This document shows positions 10,132 to 19,064 of a DNA stretch of 64,000 nucleotides, in pieces. Below the pieces are notes generated by a model. The model was not told the origin of the DNA and made no database searches. It saw nothing but the letters and a program-made list of their open reading frames with translations. The translations under genes were made by a program, and so were the position numbers. Every line of letters begins with the position of its first letter. Within the stretch, counting starts at the first letter, position 1. Source of the DNA: Carboxylicivirga sp964602515 (GTDB lineage Bacteria; Bacteroidota; Bacteroidia; Bacteroidales; Marinilabiliaceae); contig CAZRRJ010000001.1 of assembly GCA_964602515.1 (NCBI GenBank), forward strand, positions 620,001-684,000. Direction: 5' to 3'.

Positions 10132-11313
10132 CTACGATAGCACCCTTGTATTCCTGGTGTTAAAATAAAGCCATGATATATATCGAACAGTTAAAAGCAG
10201 GCTTAATGGCAGAATTACAGGAGGTAAATATTGTGGTAAAAAATATCCTGCAACTGCTGTTATAAGTGCACACAGGGCTATAAAAACCAAATAAATTTTA
10301 AAAGGCAGCGACTTAAAGAACCAAGCCGGAAAAAAGGCCAGGAACAAATTAAATGGTATGGCCCAAAGCATATTAAAATTATCACCTGTAACGCTATGGC
10401 GCGATAAGAACCACAAGAAAAATATTAATGCACCTACTCCCCCGCTTATTAGCAGGAGTATACGGTTAATAAAAACAACAGGCTTTTTTCTTTTTTTTAT
10501 CTCGTAATACAACAATAACAACGATATTATAAATAAACCCCAAAAGAGTTGAGCGGGTGTAATGAAACTGGCACCCTTATTTATATCAAAAGATATGATT
10601 ACCTTGCCACTATCCAATAAGGGTTTAGATACGCCATTATTAATGACTTTGGCATTGCTAAAGTGTTTTAACAGGTAATCGGGTAAAAACATCTGGTTCT
10701 TCCAATCGGCTTTATCATCTGTTTTTAGACCCAGTAAAATATCTAAACCATCTGATATCCAAGGTACATATATACTGTATTGATGAAGCATATCCCTAAA
10801 AGTCATCTCTTCAACACTACCACTGTAAACCACTTCTCCATCTATATTTTTAATAATAATATCCCTGATGCGTGTAGCACAATTATCAAAAAAGAAATCG
10901 TAGCGGTAATACCTGTTTTCCTCCTGCAAATTAATTACTAAAGCATCCATTAAACGCTGTTTTTCATTCTGCGATAGGTTTAACCTGTGCTCTGTAACAT
11001 TTTGTTTGTAGTAATTATATTGCCTTATAAAACCGGCATAGCTTTTAGTATCTATCCAATAATTCAGGTTGCCGTTACCAAACTTGAGGTAAAAGTTTGG
11101 TGTATCAAAATCAAAAGTGCCATAACCAAACACCACATCTAAACCAACTATTGGATCATTTACTCTAATTGCACTATGCCCAAAAAGAGAATACAACTCA
11201 TCGCCTGGCGAACAGGTTAATAGAGATAATTCTGCCTCTTCAGATAATTGAGTGTTTGCTATTGAATGTAATGAAAATACAAGTAGAAAAACGATACCAG
11301 TTAAATAGCGCAT
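10132..11313 (-). CDS. DUF4105 domain membrane protein
   Basis: 393 residues from ATG 11313, which starts directly at the signal peptide MRYLTGIVFLLVFSLHSIA; the longer frame adds a non-signal leader. The N-terminal half matches the DUF4105/Lnb_N family of Bacteroidetes: LLTCSPGDELYSLFGHSAIR, then the cysteine motif DNCATRIRDI. The conserved His and Cys suggest a papain-like or permuted NlpC-like hydrolase fold, which is inference. About five hydrophobic helices follow (from roughly residue 255), giving a periplasmic domain attached to a C-terminal membrane bundle. It is divergent from the small plus-strand gene at 11396. On the minus strand TATCTTCG, just upstream of the start, resembles a Bacteroidetes -7 box. 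Confidence 0.8.
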   Translation of the reverse strand: MRYLTGIVFLLVFSLHSIANTQLSEEAELSLLTCSPGDELYSLFGHSAIRVNDPIVGLDVVFGYGTFDFDTPNFYLKFGNGNLNYWIDTKSYAGFIRQYNYYKQNVTEHRLNLSQNEKQRLMDALVINLQEENRYYRYDFFFDNCATRIRDIIIKNIDGEVVYSGSVEEMTFRDMLHQYSIYVPWISDGLDILLGLKTDDKADWKNQMFLPDYLLKHFSNAKVINNGVSKPLLDSGKVIISFDINKGASFITPAQLFWGLFIISLLLLYYEIKKRKKPVVFINRILLLISGGVGALIFFLWFLSRHSVTGDNFNMLWAIPFNLFLAFFPAWFFKSLPFKIYLVFIALCALITAVAGYFLPQYLPPVILPLSLLLTVRYISWLYFNTRNTRVLS

Positions 11314-11368
11314 ATTCGTTATTTTTTTGTCGAAGATAGAAAAATCATCGTACACAAAAAACGATTCT

Positions 11369-11376
11369 TATATTTG
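11369..11376 (+). promoter_or_regulatory. Bacteroidetes-type -7 box (TATATTTG)
   Basis: TATATTTG matches the TAnnTTTG consensus and lies 20 bp before ATG 11396. No good -33 TTTG is seen at the usual spacing, so the call rests on the -7 box alone. Confidence 0.4.
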
Positions 11377-11395
11377 CAGAATTAAAGAAACATTA

Positions 11396-11920
11396 ATGAG
11401 TACAAGACAGGATGAGTTAACAGATCTTATTATACAGGATTGGATATCAGGAAGCTTTAAAGATGCCGCAAAATTAATTGCAAAATCGCCGGAGGATATT
11501 GCAATACTCTTTAAGCTTAATCAACACCCTAAGAAAAAGGTGGCCTGGCGTTCGGCTTACCTTTTGGATCTTGCCCATGATGTTGATCAGACTGTTTTGA
11601 ATGATTACCTGAAAGAGCTTGTACAACTAACGCCCCATTTGACCAATACAAGTATTAAGCGACATTACCTCCGTATTTTATCGCAACACGATTTAAGTGA
11701 ATTAGCTGATGGTATTTTAGTGGATTATTGTATTAAATGGTTACAGGATGAAGAAACACCAATAGCTGTTAAATCTCATTGCATGCAAATATTATACAAG
11801 CTAACAATATCTTATCCTGAATTGATTTCTGAACTTAAAATGGTACTGGAAAACCTACTTCCATATGGTAGTAAGGGAGAGATTAATCGTACACAAAAAA
11901 TCTTAGCATTACTGAAATAA
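11396..11920 (+). CDS. Small HEAT-repeat-like protein of unknown function
   Basis: 174 residues from ATG 11396, chosen because MSTRQDELTD begins the regular helical pattern; the upstream frame overlaps the divergent gene's promoter. No signal peptide or membrane segment. The sequence is a series of short amphipathic helices (for example HPKKKVAWRSAYLLDLA, IKRHYLRILSQHDL and VKSHCMQILYKLTI) with the spacing of HEAT/armadillo-like repeats, suggesting a cytoplasmic protein-binding solenoid. I do not recognise a named family. It is a single gene between a divergent DUF4105 gene and an aminotransferase gene. Confidence 0.7.
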   Translation: MSTRQDELTDLIIQDWISGSFKDAAKLIAKSPEDIAILFKLNQHPKKKVAWRSAYLLDLAHDVDQTVLNDYLKELVQLTPHLTNTSIKRHYLRILSQHDLSELADGILVDYCIKWLQDEETPIAVKSHCMQILYKLTISYPELISELKMVLENLLPYGSKGEINRTQKILALLK

Positions 11921-12074
11921 ATCGCTATATGCGTTTCCCTTTATACTTGTTCTTCCTACCGTTTGTGTGCAAAATTATAAACCTTCATTCATGTTAATCA
12001 ATTATGCTATTGTTGTGCTCTTTTATAAATATTTTGTCTATCTTCATCAGCATTAACAGCCACATCACGTATTA

Positions 12075-12890
12075 ATGCAATCAGTAATAAAGGGTGAGTA
12101 CTTTTTAATGGATCGTACGTTAAAATCTGTTAACTTTTTTAATGCATCAATGCCCCATGGCACTGTTTGTATTTATGAAGTTATCAGGATAACGCACGCT
12201 AATATTCTTTTCTGGAATGACCATTTACAACGCTTACTAAATAGTTTTAAAGTAGCAGAAGTTCAACCTTTATTGCGTGCTGAGTGTCTATTGCCCAGGC
12301 TTAAAATGCTAATTGCTGCAAATAGTATTGATGAAGGGAATATTAAGCTGGAGTATCAATTTCTAACAAGTGAAGAGCAACAATTTATGGCTTATTTTAT
12401 TCCAGCAGTTTATCCTAATAAGGAGCAACAGACCTTAGGTATAAAATGTAGCCTGCAATTCTCTGAACGTCATCATCCTACCGCTAAAATTTTTAACATT
12501 GAGGTAAGAAGCAAAGCAAATACTATAATTGAACAGCGCGATGTGTACGAAACTCTGTTGGTTAACCATGACAATTGTATGACAGAGGGCAGCCGGTCTA
12601 ACCTGTTTTTTATTAAAAACGATACATTAATAACTGCTGAAGATTCGGTGGTGTTGCCTGGTATTATACGTAAACAAACATTAGACTTAGCCAGGCAAGC
12701 TGGTATTCCAATTCAATACAGGGCTGTTTCTGTTGAAGATGTGGAGGAAATGGATGCTGCCTTTATAAGTGGAACATCGCCCCGGTTATTGGCTATTGCT
12801 TTTATTGGAAGGATAGCATTTAAAGTAGATCATCCTATATTTATTAAACTAAAACAATTGTTGGATCAGCGTATTAAAGCGCAATTGTAA
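12075..12890 (+). CDS. Class IV PLP-dependent aminotransferase / aminodeoxychorismate lyase-like
   Basis: 271 residues; ATG 12075, with ATG 12108 as an alternative that would start at MDRTLKSVNFF. The fold-type IV signature is present: a candidate PLP lysine in EVRSKANTIIEQ, then the conserved acidic segment MTEGSRSNLFFI that contacts the cofactor, and SGTSPRLLAI near the C-terminus. The length fits PabC (4-amino-4-deoxychorismate lyase, folate pathway) better than branched-chain aminotransferases, which are usually over 290 residues. D-amino-acid aminotransferase activity remains possible. It is soluble and cytoplasmic. No folate gene is adjacent to support PabC. Confidence 0.75.
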   Translation: MQSVIKGEYFLMDRTLKSVNFFNASMPHGTVCIYEVIRITHANILFWNDHLQRLLNSFKVAEVQPLLRAECLLPRLKMLIAANSIDEGNIKLEYQFLTSEEQQFMAYFIPAVYPNKEQQTLGIKCSLQFSERHHPTAKIFNIEVRSKANTIIEQRDVYETLLVNHDNCMTEGSRSNLFFIKNDTLITAEDSVVLPGIIRKQTLDLARQAGIPIQYRAVSVEDVEEMDAAFISGTSPRLLAIAFIGRIAFKVDHPIFIKLKQLLDQRIKAQL

Positions 12891-13027
12891 AGAAAACCTG
12901 GCAAGCTTTGTGGATTAAGTTTTTGCAGTGACTACAAATATTACAGATATTATTAAAAAATGTACTGAGTACATTGACCAGCATCAGAAGTAGGTAACGT
13001 ACTTGGTACTTTGATTCAACAAACAAA

Positions 13028-13049
13028 AAAGGAGGGTCTCCCCTCCTTT
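13028..13049 (-). terminator. Intrinsic terminator of the SGNH hydrolase/FadL operon
   Basis: A perfect 9-bp stem AAAGGAGGG/CCCTCCTTT with a 4-nt loop. On the minus strand it runs into TTTTTTG. It lies 24 bp past the SGNH hydrolase stop. Confidence 0.88.
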
Positions 13050-13072
13050 CATCACTCATTTGTAATATACCC

Positions 13073-14428
13073 TTATGGAAATTCAACCATACTGTAATCA
13101 TTAATATTAGCCAATGGTATGCTGGCGTTATATTCAACATTAATAGCCTCAATAAATGCATTAGCTATAATAGCCGAGCCACGTCCGGTGGCATGAATAC
13201 CATCTAGAGAAGCCACACCACCTGTAACAAAAGTTGTTTTGTACTTAAATCCATCAATATCAATACCTGTGGTGGATAAATCTTCCATTAGGGAGTAAAG
13301 ATCAACATGTGCCAGACCAAGATCTGTACTAATTTTTTTGATGGTTTTATTATATTCTGCTGTAGCAGACTTAATTTTTTCTACTTCAGTTTTTGTTAAT
13401 ACAAATTTATCACCAAGTATCGGGTCACTTGTAACTGTCCAGCTCGAAGCTTCTCTTTTAGCTGTTAATAAAAGTCTGTCGTCCGCTGTAGCTTGTCTTC
13501 TACTTTTCAGCTCTACCGGAATATTTTCGTCATAAATTACAAATGCATTAGCGCCTTCTGAAAATATCATTTTTGCTAAGCCCATCTTTTCTGCTGCCAG
13601 ATTGTATTCCTCATAACTCTTATTTAATGCTGCTGCTGAATTCGCATCAATTACAAAAGCATTGTACGGTATCGTTGTAAAATAGGGTAAAGCTTCAATA
13701 CCTGGTACGTTAGCAATAACACCTTTTCTGCCTCCTGCAAAAGTCTGGTCTGTTATCATATTCATATATGCTGAAAACATAGCCGGGGGCGTTATTTCAT
13801 CACCAGCTCCACCTTCCAGAGCATAACCCAAAACATCATTACCACCAATCCATAAGGATACAAAAGTTGGTTGAGCAGCCAGAGCATCACCTAATACAGA
13901 AGCTTTACCTGAGCTCATAAAGCGTGTAAAGAAAGGGTTGTAATTGCCCATACCTGCAGCAGGATTACCAAACCCTTCAGCCAGTAAATGCATCGATTTT
14001 GCTCCCGGAACACCAAAATTCTGATTATCGGCACTATAGGTCTGTTCAGTAAAGATAGCCATATCACCATCTGTTGGCACCGGTGTTAAAGCACCATCTT
14101 TAGCTATTAGCTTAAAATAACCATTTAATGCGCCTTGTTCATTTATAACAGTTGTACCGATACTACCTTCGGATTTTACCAGTGGTTGATTATAAGAGCT
14201 GCTTCCAACGTAAGATAATTGTTGCCCCAGTATATAACTAAAACTTTCTTCCTGTCCTCTTTGTCCTAATGCTCCATCGGTATAACCCGCTGTATAGGAA
14301 TCTCCAATAGCTACAAATTTTGAAAAGTCAGCCTCCCCTTCTGATGGTGTAAATTCATTGGTATTAGGCTCGCACTGCCACATTGTTGCTGCTATCAGCA
14401 GTATAATATATTTTGAAATAGTCTTCAT
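13073..14428 (-). CDS. SGNH/GDSL-family hydrolase, exported
   Basis: 451 residues from ATG 14428, which is preceded by a good ribosome site (AAAAGGTGA, 14434-14442) that overlaps the stop codon of the upstream FadL-like gene and implies translational coupling. The N-terminus MKTISKYIILLIAATMWQC is a signal sequence; Cys19 suggests lipidation, although the WQC lipobox is atypical. SGNH blocks are seen: block I FVAIGDSYTAGY (Ser44), the Asn block WIGGNDVLG, and block V DGIHATGRG with the Asp-x-x-His pair. The family hydrolyses esters of lipids or acetylated glycans. Pairing with a fatty-acid porin points to a lipid ester substrate, by inference. Confidence 0.88.
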   Translation of the reverse strand: MKTISKYIILLIAATMWQCEPNTNEFTPSEGEADFSKFVAIGDSYTAGYTDGALGQRGQEESFSYILGQQLSYVGSSSYNQPLVKSEGSIGTTVINEQGALNGYFKLIAKDGALTPVPTDGDMAIFTEQTYSADNQNFGVPGAKSMHLLAEGFGNPAAGMGNYNPFFTRFMSSGKASVLGDALAAQPTFVSLWIGGNDVLGYALEGGAGDEITPPAMFSAYMNMITDQTFAGGRKGVIANVPGIEALPYFTTIPYNAFVIDANSAAALNKSYEEYNLAAEKMGLAKMIFSEGANAFVIYDENIPVELKSRRQATADDRLLLTAKREASSWTVTSDPILGDKFVLTKTEVEKIKSATAEYNKTIKKISTDLGLAHVDLYSLMEDLSTTGIDIDGFKYKTTFVTGGVASLDGIHATGRGSAIIANAFIEAINVEYNASIPLANINDYSMVEFP

Positions 14429-14440
14429 TATTATCACCTT

Positions 14441-15658
14441 TTAGAATGAATAATTTAATCCGATTCCCGGAATTACTGCATTAGAATAATAGGTTCCGTA
14501 AAAATTGGTTGATGCATAGCCGTCTTCACGCTTTGTACCGTGAATATATAACAAGGATCCATCCAATGATAACTTATCATTAATCTGGTAGCCCAAACCT
14601 AATGACATCCCAATTTTATCTGTTCCCGGTGTTTCCGGAGTCAACAGATCTGCTGGTATTGGTGTACTATCATAATAAATACCAGCCCTGAAAAGTAACT
14701 TTTCACTGTGTGCATATTCAGCACCAATACGGTAAATCATGGTATTTTCAAAATCACGGCGATTATGAGAATCAGGAACTGTTTCAGCTTCAAAATCAAA
14801 ATCCAGGCTTTCGTATGCCGACCAGCCTACGTACTGTAAATCAGCTGCCAATAAAAGTTTACCTGATATTTGATACCCAAGCCCAAAGGTAATATTCATT
14901 GGCATAGGCAGTTCGCCTTTAAATTTTGTATCGGTATAAACACCTGCCAATGACGGTGGCACATTAAAATCGGCATTACCGGCATTAAGCTTAACCAATA
15001 CTTCTGAACGGTAGCTTAAGCCCAAAGAAAGTTTCTCTGTTGCTTTATAGCTAAGACCAGCATTAAAACCAAAAGCCCATGTATTACCAGAAATATTAAC
15101 ACCGGCATCACCAATTTCTGACTGTATTGGTAAGGCTTTGTTTAAATCAACATCGCCATTAACAACCATAAAACCAAGGCCAAAACCTAATTTATCGTTT
15201 ATTTTATATGAGACGGTAGGCTGTATAAAAATAGCTCTTAATGAAATATCCTGTATTAAATATTTGCCATCCCAGTCATCGCCCCACTTCAACGAGTTAC
15301 CATATGGAGTTGTTACACTTAAACCAAGTGCTAACTTTTCATTAATCATGGTTGCCCCGTAAAAATAAAAAGGCGTTCCCATTGGGTTATCTGATTTTAC
15401 TTCATATACAGAAGGGGTCTGTTTCTGAAAAGTATTTTTTGAAAAAATGGCACTTCCACCAATCGAAAAATCATATTTTTTATCCATAAAGCTAAGAGCT
15501 CCGGGATTAAAGTGCATACTGGATGCCCCCATAAATAATCCTGTTCCTGTGTGTCCCATACCTGTTTGACGATTACTTTGCAGGTTAACCTGATAGCCTT
15601 CGGCATGCAATTGCCAGGCAAACATAAGTAAGCCACAGAACAATAGTATTCTCTTCAT
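14441..15658 (-). CDS. OmpP1/FadL-family outer-membrane transporter
   Basis: 405 residues from ATG 15658, which begins with signal peptide MKRILLFCGLLMFAWQLHAE; the longer upstream frame adds a non-signal leader. The mature N-terminus carries the FadL-type hatch pattern (GYQVNLQSNRQTGMGHTG, then ASSMHFNPGAL). The remainder alternates like a 14-stranded beta-barrel (FGLGFMVVNGDVD, LSLGLSYRSEVLVKL) and ends in aromatic YSF. FadL proteins pass long-chain fatty acids or other hydrophobic molecules across the outer membrane by lateral diffusion. It is the first gene of a two-gene unit with the SGNH hydrolase 12 bp downstream. The combination suggests extracellular lipid hydrolysis and uptake. Confidence 0.9.
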   Translation of the reverse strand: MKRILLFCGLLMFAWQLHAEGYQVNLQSNRQTGMGHTGTGLFMGASSMHFNPGALSFMDKKYDFSIGGSAIFSKNTFQKQTPSVYEVKSDNPMGTPFYFYGATMINEKLALGLSVTTPYGNSLKWGDDWDGKYLIQDISLRAIFIQPTVSYKINDKLGFGLGFMVVNGDVDLNKALPIQSEIGDAGVNISGNTWAFGFNAGLSYKATEKLSLGLSYRSEVLVKLNAGNADFNVPPSLAGVYTDTKFKGELPMPMNITFGLGYQISGKLLLAADLQYVGWSAYESLDFDFEAETVPDSHNRRDFENTMIYRIGAEYAHSEKLLFRAGIYYDSTPIPADLLTPETPGTDKIGMSLGLGYQINDKLSLDGSLLYIHGTKREDGYASTNFYGTYYSNAVIPGIGLNYSF

Positions 15659-16029
15659 AAAAGAATGATTAATTAATATTAACTTGAGAAATTTAAAAAG
15701 GGCGAAGATATTATAATTTTTCAAATATTATACTTTCAAGCTACTGAATATCAAACGCTTTGAATTTTAAAGACGAATAGTCGAAAATTGTTTTGTTCAA
15801 TATTACGGTATTATTATAATATTAACGCTTGTGTGTTAAGTTTGTGCTGTTACTAATAATTATAGGCTATAATACTCTTATTAAGCGAACACAAGTTATA
15901 GGTTTTTATATTGTAATAACTGGTGTAGTTTAAGTGCTCTCCTTTTATAATCTTAAATTTGAACTACCTTGTACTTGCAATTTAGCATTGAAACAGCTAA
16001 CATTACGATACAAAATAAAACCTTATTAC
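15659..16029. other. Divergent intergenic region
   Basis: About 370 AT-rich bases between the FadL-like gene (minus) and the DUF4301 gene (plus). It must hold promoters for both. I cannot place them with confidence, and no gene or repeat is visible. Confidence 0.5.
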
Positions 16030-17568
16030 ATGCTATCTAACGACGATTTAAAATATATTTCAGATAAAGGAATCAGTACGGAAACTATTAATGAACAACT
16101 ACAGTGTTTTAAACGTGGTTTTCCTTATACTAAGCTAGATAAAGCGGCAACTATTAATGATGGAATTAAAGCGCTTGATGAAGAAGATATAACAAAATAC
16201 AACAAGCTGTATGAGACTAATCTTGAAGAGGGGTTGGAAATAGCTAAATTTGTTCCTGCATCGGGTGCTGCTACACGTATGTTTAAGGACTTATTTAAGT
16301 TTATTCATAGTACTGCTGAAGAACAAGAGCATTTATTAACCAAGGAACCATACCTTACGTTTGCTCATAGAATAGATGACTTTGCTTTTATAGACGACCT
16401 GGTAAAATATTTGGGCGACCTTGATTACAAACAGTTAAATACCAATACGCTTTATCAGCTTATAAATGCTTTATTACAACATGATGGTCTTAACTATGGT
16501 GCTTTACCCAAAGGCTTATTAAAATTTCATAAAGAAGAAAGTCATAGTGTAACACCTATGGAAGAGCATCTTAAGGAAACTGCCTATTATGCTGGTAACA
16601 AACAATCAAGAGGAACAGTGCATTTTACTGTTAGTCCAGAACACCACTCCTTATTTAAAAAACTGCTAGGCAAAATAAAAGGTGAATTGGAAGATAAGTA
16701 CCTAATCAGGTATGATGTCAGTTTCTCTTACCAAAAAGCATCGACAGATACTATTGCTGTTAAACCGGATAATACGCCTTTTCGTAACAGTGATAATACG
16801 CTTCTTTTTCGCCCAGCCGGTCATGGTGCACTGATTGAAAACCTTAATGATATGCCCCAGGAGCTGGTTTTTATTAAAAACATTGATAATGTGGTGCCAG
16901 AGTACAGGCAACACGACACTGTAAAATATAAAAGGGCACTAGCCGGTTTTCTTTTGGAGAAAAAAGATACTGTTTTTTCTATTTTAAAGGAATTGGATAA
17001 GGCTAATTCAAACACAATTGACACTGCCCTAAACAAAGGTATTGAGTTTCTGGTCAATGAACTTCAAATGAATGCATCTGCTCTTGAAACATTAAGTAGT
17101 GATGAAAAGGTGGCATTGATAAGGGAAAAATTAAACCGGCCTGTACGTGTTTGCGGAATGGTTAAGAATGAAGGTGAACCGGGGGGTGGCCCTTTCTGGG
17201 TAAAGCATAAAGACGGTACAAGTAGTTTACAAATTGTAGAAGGTGCTCAAATTGATCCTTGTAATGTAAAACAACAGGAAATATTGAATTCAAGCACGCA
17301 TTTTAATCCTGTGGACTTGGTTTGTTACTTAAATAATTATGAGGGCGGGAAATTTGACTTGACCACCTTTACAGATCCTGAAACAGGTTTTATATCTGAA
17401 AAAACACAAAACGGCAATCCTTTAAAAGCTTTAGAATTACCCGGATTATGGAACGGGGCTATGGCTAATTGGCTGACTTTCTTTGTTGAAGTGCCTGTGT
17501 CTACTTTTAACCCTGTTAAAACAGTAATGGATCTTTTGCGTGAACAGCATCAACCCCAAAGCTTGTAA
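16030..17568 (+). CDS. DUF4301 family protein
   Basis: 512 residues. ATG 16030 begins MLSNDDLKYISDKGI; the 32 codons upstream in frame look non-coding. Full-length match by eye to the Bacteroidetes DUF4301 family. The segment FVPASGAATRMFKDL (about residue 80) resembles the glycine-rich nucleotide-binding loop of sugar-nucleotide pyrophosphorylases, and GEPGGGPFWVKHKDG is another highly conserved-looking stretch. No signal peptide or membrane helix, so cytoplasmic. No function is established that I know of; a nucleotidyltransferase-like activity is inference. It is a single gene just before the polysaccharide locus, but the 900-bp gap does not link it to that locus. Confidence 0.82.
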   Translation: MLSNDDLKYISDKGISTETINEQLQCFKRGFPYTKLDKAATINDGIKALDEEDITKYNKLYETNLEEGLEIAKFVPASGAATRMFKDLFKFIHSTAEEQEHLLTKEPYLTFAHRIDDFAFIDDLVKYLGDLDYKQLNTNTLYQLINALLQHDGLNYGALPKGLLKFHKEESHSVTPMEEHLKETAYYAGNKQSRGTVHFTVSPEHHSLFKKLLGKIKGELEDKYLIRYDVSFSYQKASTDTIAVKPDNTPFRNSDNTLLFRPAGHGALIENLNDMPQELVFIKNIDNVVPEYRQHDTVKYKRALAGFLLEKKDTVFSILKELDKANSNTIDTALNKGIEFLVNELQMNASALETLSSDEKVALIREKLNRPVRVCGMVKNEGEPGGGPFWVKHKDGTSSLQIVEGAQIDPCNVKQQEILNSSTHFNPVDLVCYLNNYEGGKFDLTTFTDPETGFISEKTQNGNPLKALELPGLWNGAMANWLTFFVEVPVSTFNPVKTVMDLLREQHQPQSL

Positions 17569-17600
17569 CGTTTAATATTTTAATTACAGCCGCCGTTCTG

Positions 17601-17624
17601 AAAGCAGATTATGATTTCTGCTTT
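17601..17624 (+). terminator. Probable terminator of the DUF4301 gene
   Basis: Stem AAAGCAGA/TCTGCTTT (8 bp, 8-nt loop) starting 33 bp after the stop, followed by TAGGCCTTCTTTTTG. The T-run is offset, so the call is moderate. Confidence 0.5.
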
Positions 17625-18483
17625 TAGGCCTTCTTTTTGTTTATACAGGCTTTATCGTTGAGTAAAGGATTTCGTATGAGTTTTAGATAATTAGGGACGT
17701 GGTACTACCTAAATTTAATGCAGGCTTCAGGCTCTATCAAAAATTGCAAAAGCCATATGAATTATATACTTTTTGGGGCGTATGTGCTTAATTGAATAAA
17801 GTTATATCCAACCTACAAATGTAAAAGGTGTACCTTTTTATTAAATTCGTATGTTATTTTATAGAATGAGTTTTTGGACAAACACCAGGTAATAGTCAGG
17901 TACCATATTAATTCTGAATTTAATACAAAGATCATTAGTACTAAGTACAGGCAATCTGCCTTTGTACTTATTTATGTCGGATCTTTAACCTTAAGTAAGA
18001 TTAATACAACTAAACATTTGATTTGCAATAGTTGTTTTAATCAAAATGCTTCTTTACAACATTATTTCTCAAAAAGTATTCAACAAAATAAAGAAAATAC
18101 AGAATTACAACTTAAACAAGCCATTTGTATAAAAAGAAGCCCAGAATAATGTAACATCTGTGTAATTATTGGGTATAAATGCCAAATAAGGTCGCCAAAA
18201 ATTAATCCATAATGTAACATAAAACAGTTAATTAATACGAGTTATACTGTTTAAAATATTGTGGTTTAGGTTAATGTCAATAATTACTTAACCTTTTTAT
18301 GGCTCTTTTGATACTCACACAATGTGACTGAGGAGGCGGAGCTATATCAGGCATTAAAGGAACTAAATTAAGCGAAATGTTGTTTTTTACCGGGATACGA
18401 TTTTGTTATAAGCTATACTCCGGGGCATCTACTGAGATGTATTTAATTCAACAAGGTATATTCCATAAATAAACAATCTAATT
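17625..18483. other. Intergenic region upstream of the polysaccharide locus
   Basis: About 860 bases with no convincing gene. A 91-codon frame at 17874-18149 starts with TTG and has no family resemblance. Two exact copies of ATAATGTAACAT lie 63 bp apart at 18146-18157 and 18209-18220. A short hairpin (CATCT/AGATG) lies near 18427. The locus promoter is expected here. Confidence 0.5.
18146..18220. repeat. 12-bp direct repeat pair upstream of the polysaccharide locus
   Basis: ATAATGTAACAT occurs at 18146-18157 and 18209-18220 with exact identity and a 63-bp period (about six helical turns). It lies 260-340 bp before the first gene of the locus. It may be a regulator binding site; by composition chance is also possible. 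Confidence 0.4.
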
Positions 18484-19059
18484 ATGAGTAAAGACTTTTT
18501 TGTACACGAAACAGCAGTGATTGATGAAGGCTGTACCATTGGGAAAGGTAGTAAAATATGGCATTTTTCTCATATTATGAGTAATTGTACAATAGGTGAA
18601 GCTTGTAATATAGGTCAAAATGTAGTGGTATCGCCCGAAGTTGTTTTAGGTAGTAACGTAAAGGTACAAAATAATGTATCCATTTATACCGGGGTCACTT
18701 GTGATGATGATGTGTTTTTAGGACCGTCTATGGTATTTACAAACATCACAAATCCCCGTAGTGCAATTAATCGTCGTGATCAATACGCTAAAACACATGT
18801 TGGTAAAGGTGCTACCATTGGAGCTAATGCAACGGTTGTTTGTGGTCATAATATCGGAACCTTTGCTTTTATTGGAGCAGGTGCTGTTGTAACTAAAAAT
18901 GTGCCCCCCTATGCTTTGGTTGTTGGTAATCCTTCTAAACAAATTGGATGGATGAGTGAATACGGACACCGCCTTGAGTTTAACAACAAAGGTCTGGCTA
19001 TATGTCCGGAAAGCAAGGAAACTTACCAGTTAAATGATGATAAAGTAGAAAAAATATAA
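18484..19059 (+). CDS. wbpD: WbpD/WlbB-like N-acetyltransferase (hexapeptide repeat)
   Basis: 191 residues, the usual length of WbpD. The protein is a left-handed beta-helix built from hexapeptide repeats (IGKGSKIWHFSHIM, IGQNVVVSPEV, IGANATVVCGHNIG, IGAGAVVTKNVPPYALVVG). WbpD acetylates the 3-amino group of UDP-2-acetamido-3-amino-2,3-dideoxy-glucuronate with acetyl-CoA. This makes UDP-GlcNAc(3NAc)A, a precursor of di-N-acetylated uronic acids in O-antigen or capsule. It is the first gene of the locus, 5 bp before the wbpB-like gene, which supports the pathway. The WbpE aminotransferase needed between the two steps is not in the window. Confidence 0.85.
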   Translation: MSKDFFVHETAVIDEGCTIGKGSKIWHFSHIMSNCTIGEACNIGQNVVVSPEVVLGSNVKVQNNVSIYTGVTCDDDVFLGPSMVFTNITNPRSAINRRDQYAKTHVGKGATIGANATVVCGHNIGTFAFIGAGAVVTKNVPPYALVVGNPSKQIGWMSEYGHRLEFNNKGLAICPESKETYQLNDDKVEKI

Positions 19060-19064
19060 TAAAT

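Noticed and set aside
12874..13161. 95-codon minus-strand frame
   Set aside because: It overlaps the SGNH hydrolase gene end and the terminator hairpin and has no family resemblance; a shadow frame.
17874..18149. 91-codon plus-strand frame before the polysaccharide locus
   Set aside because: It begins with TTG, has no ribosome site, and its composition looks non-coding.
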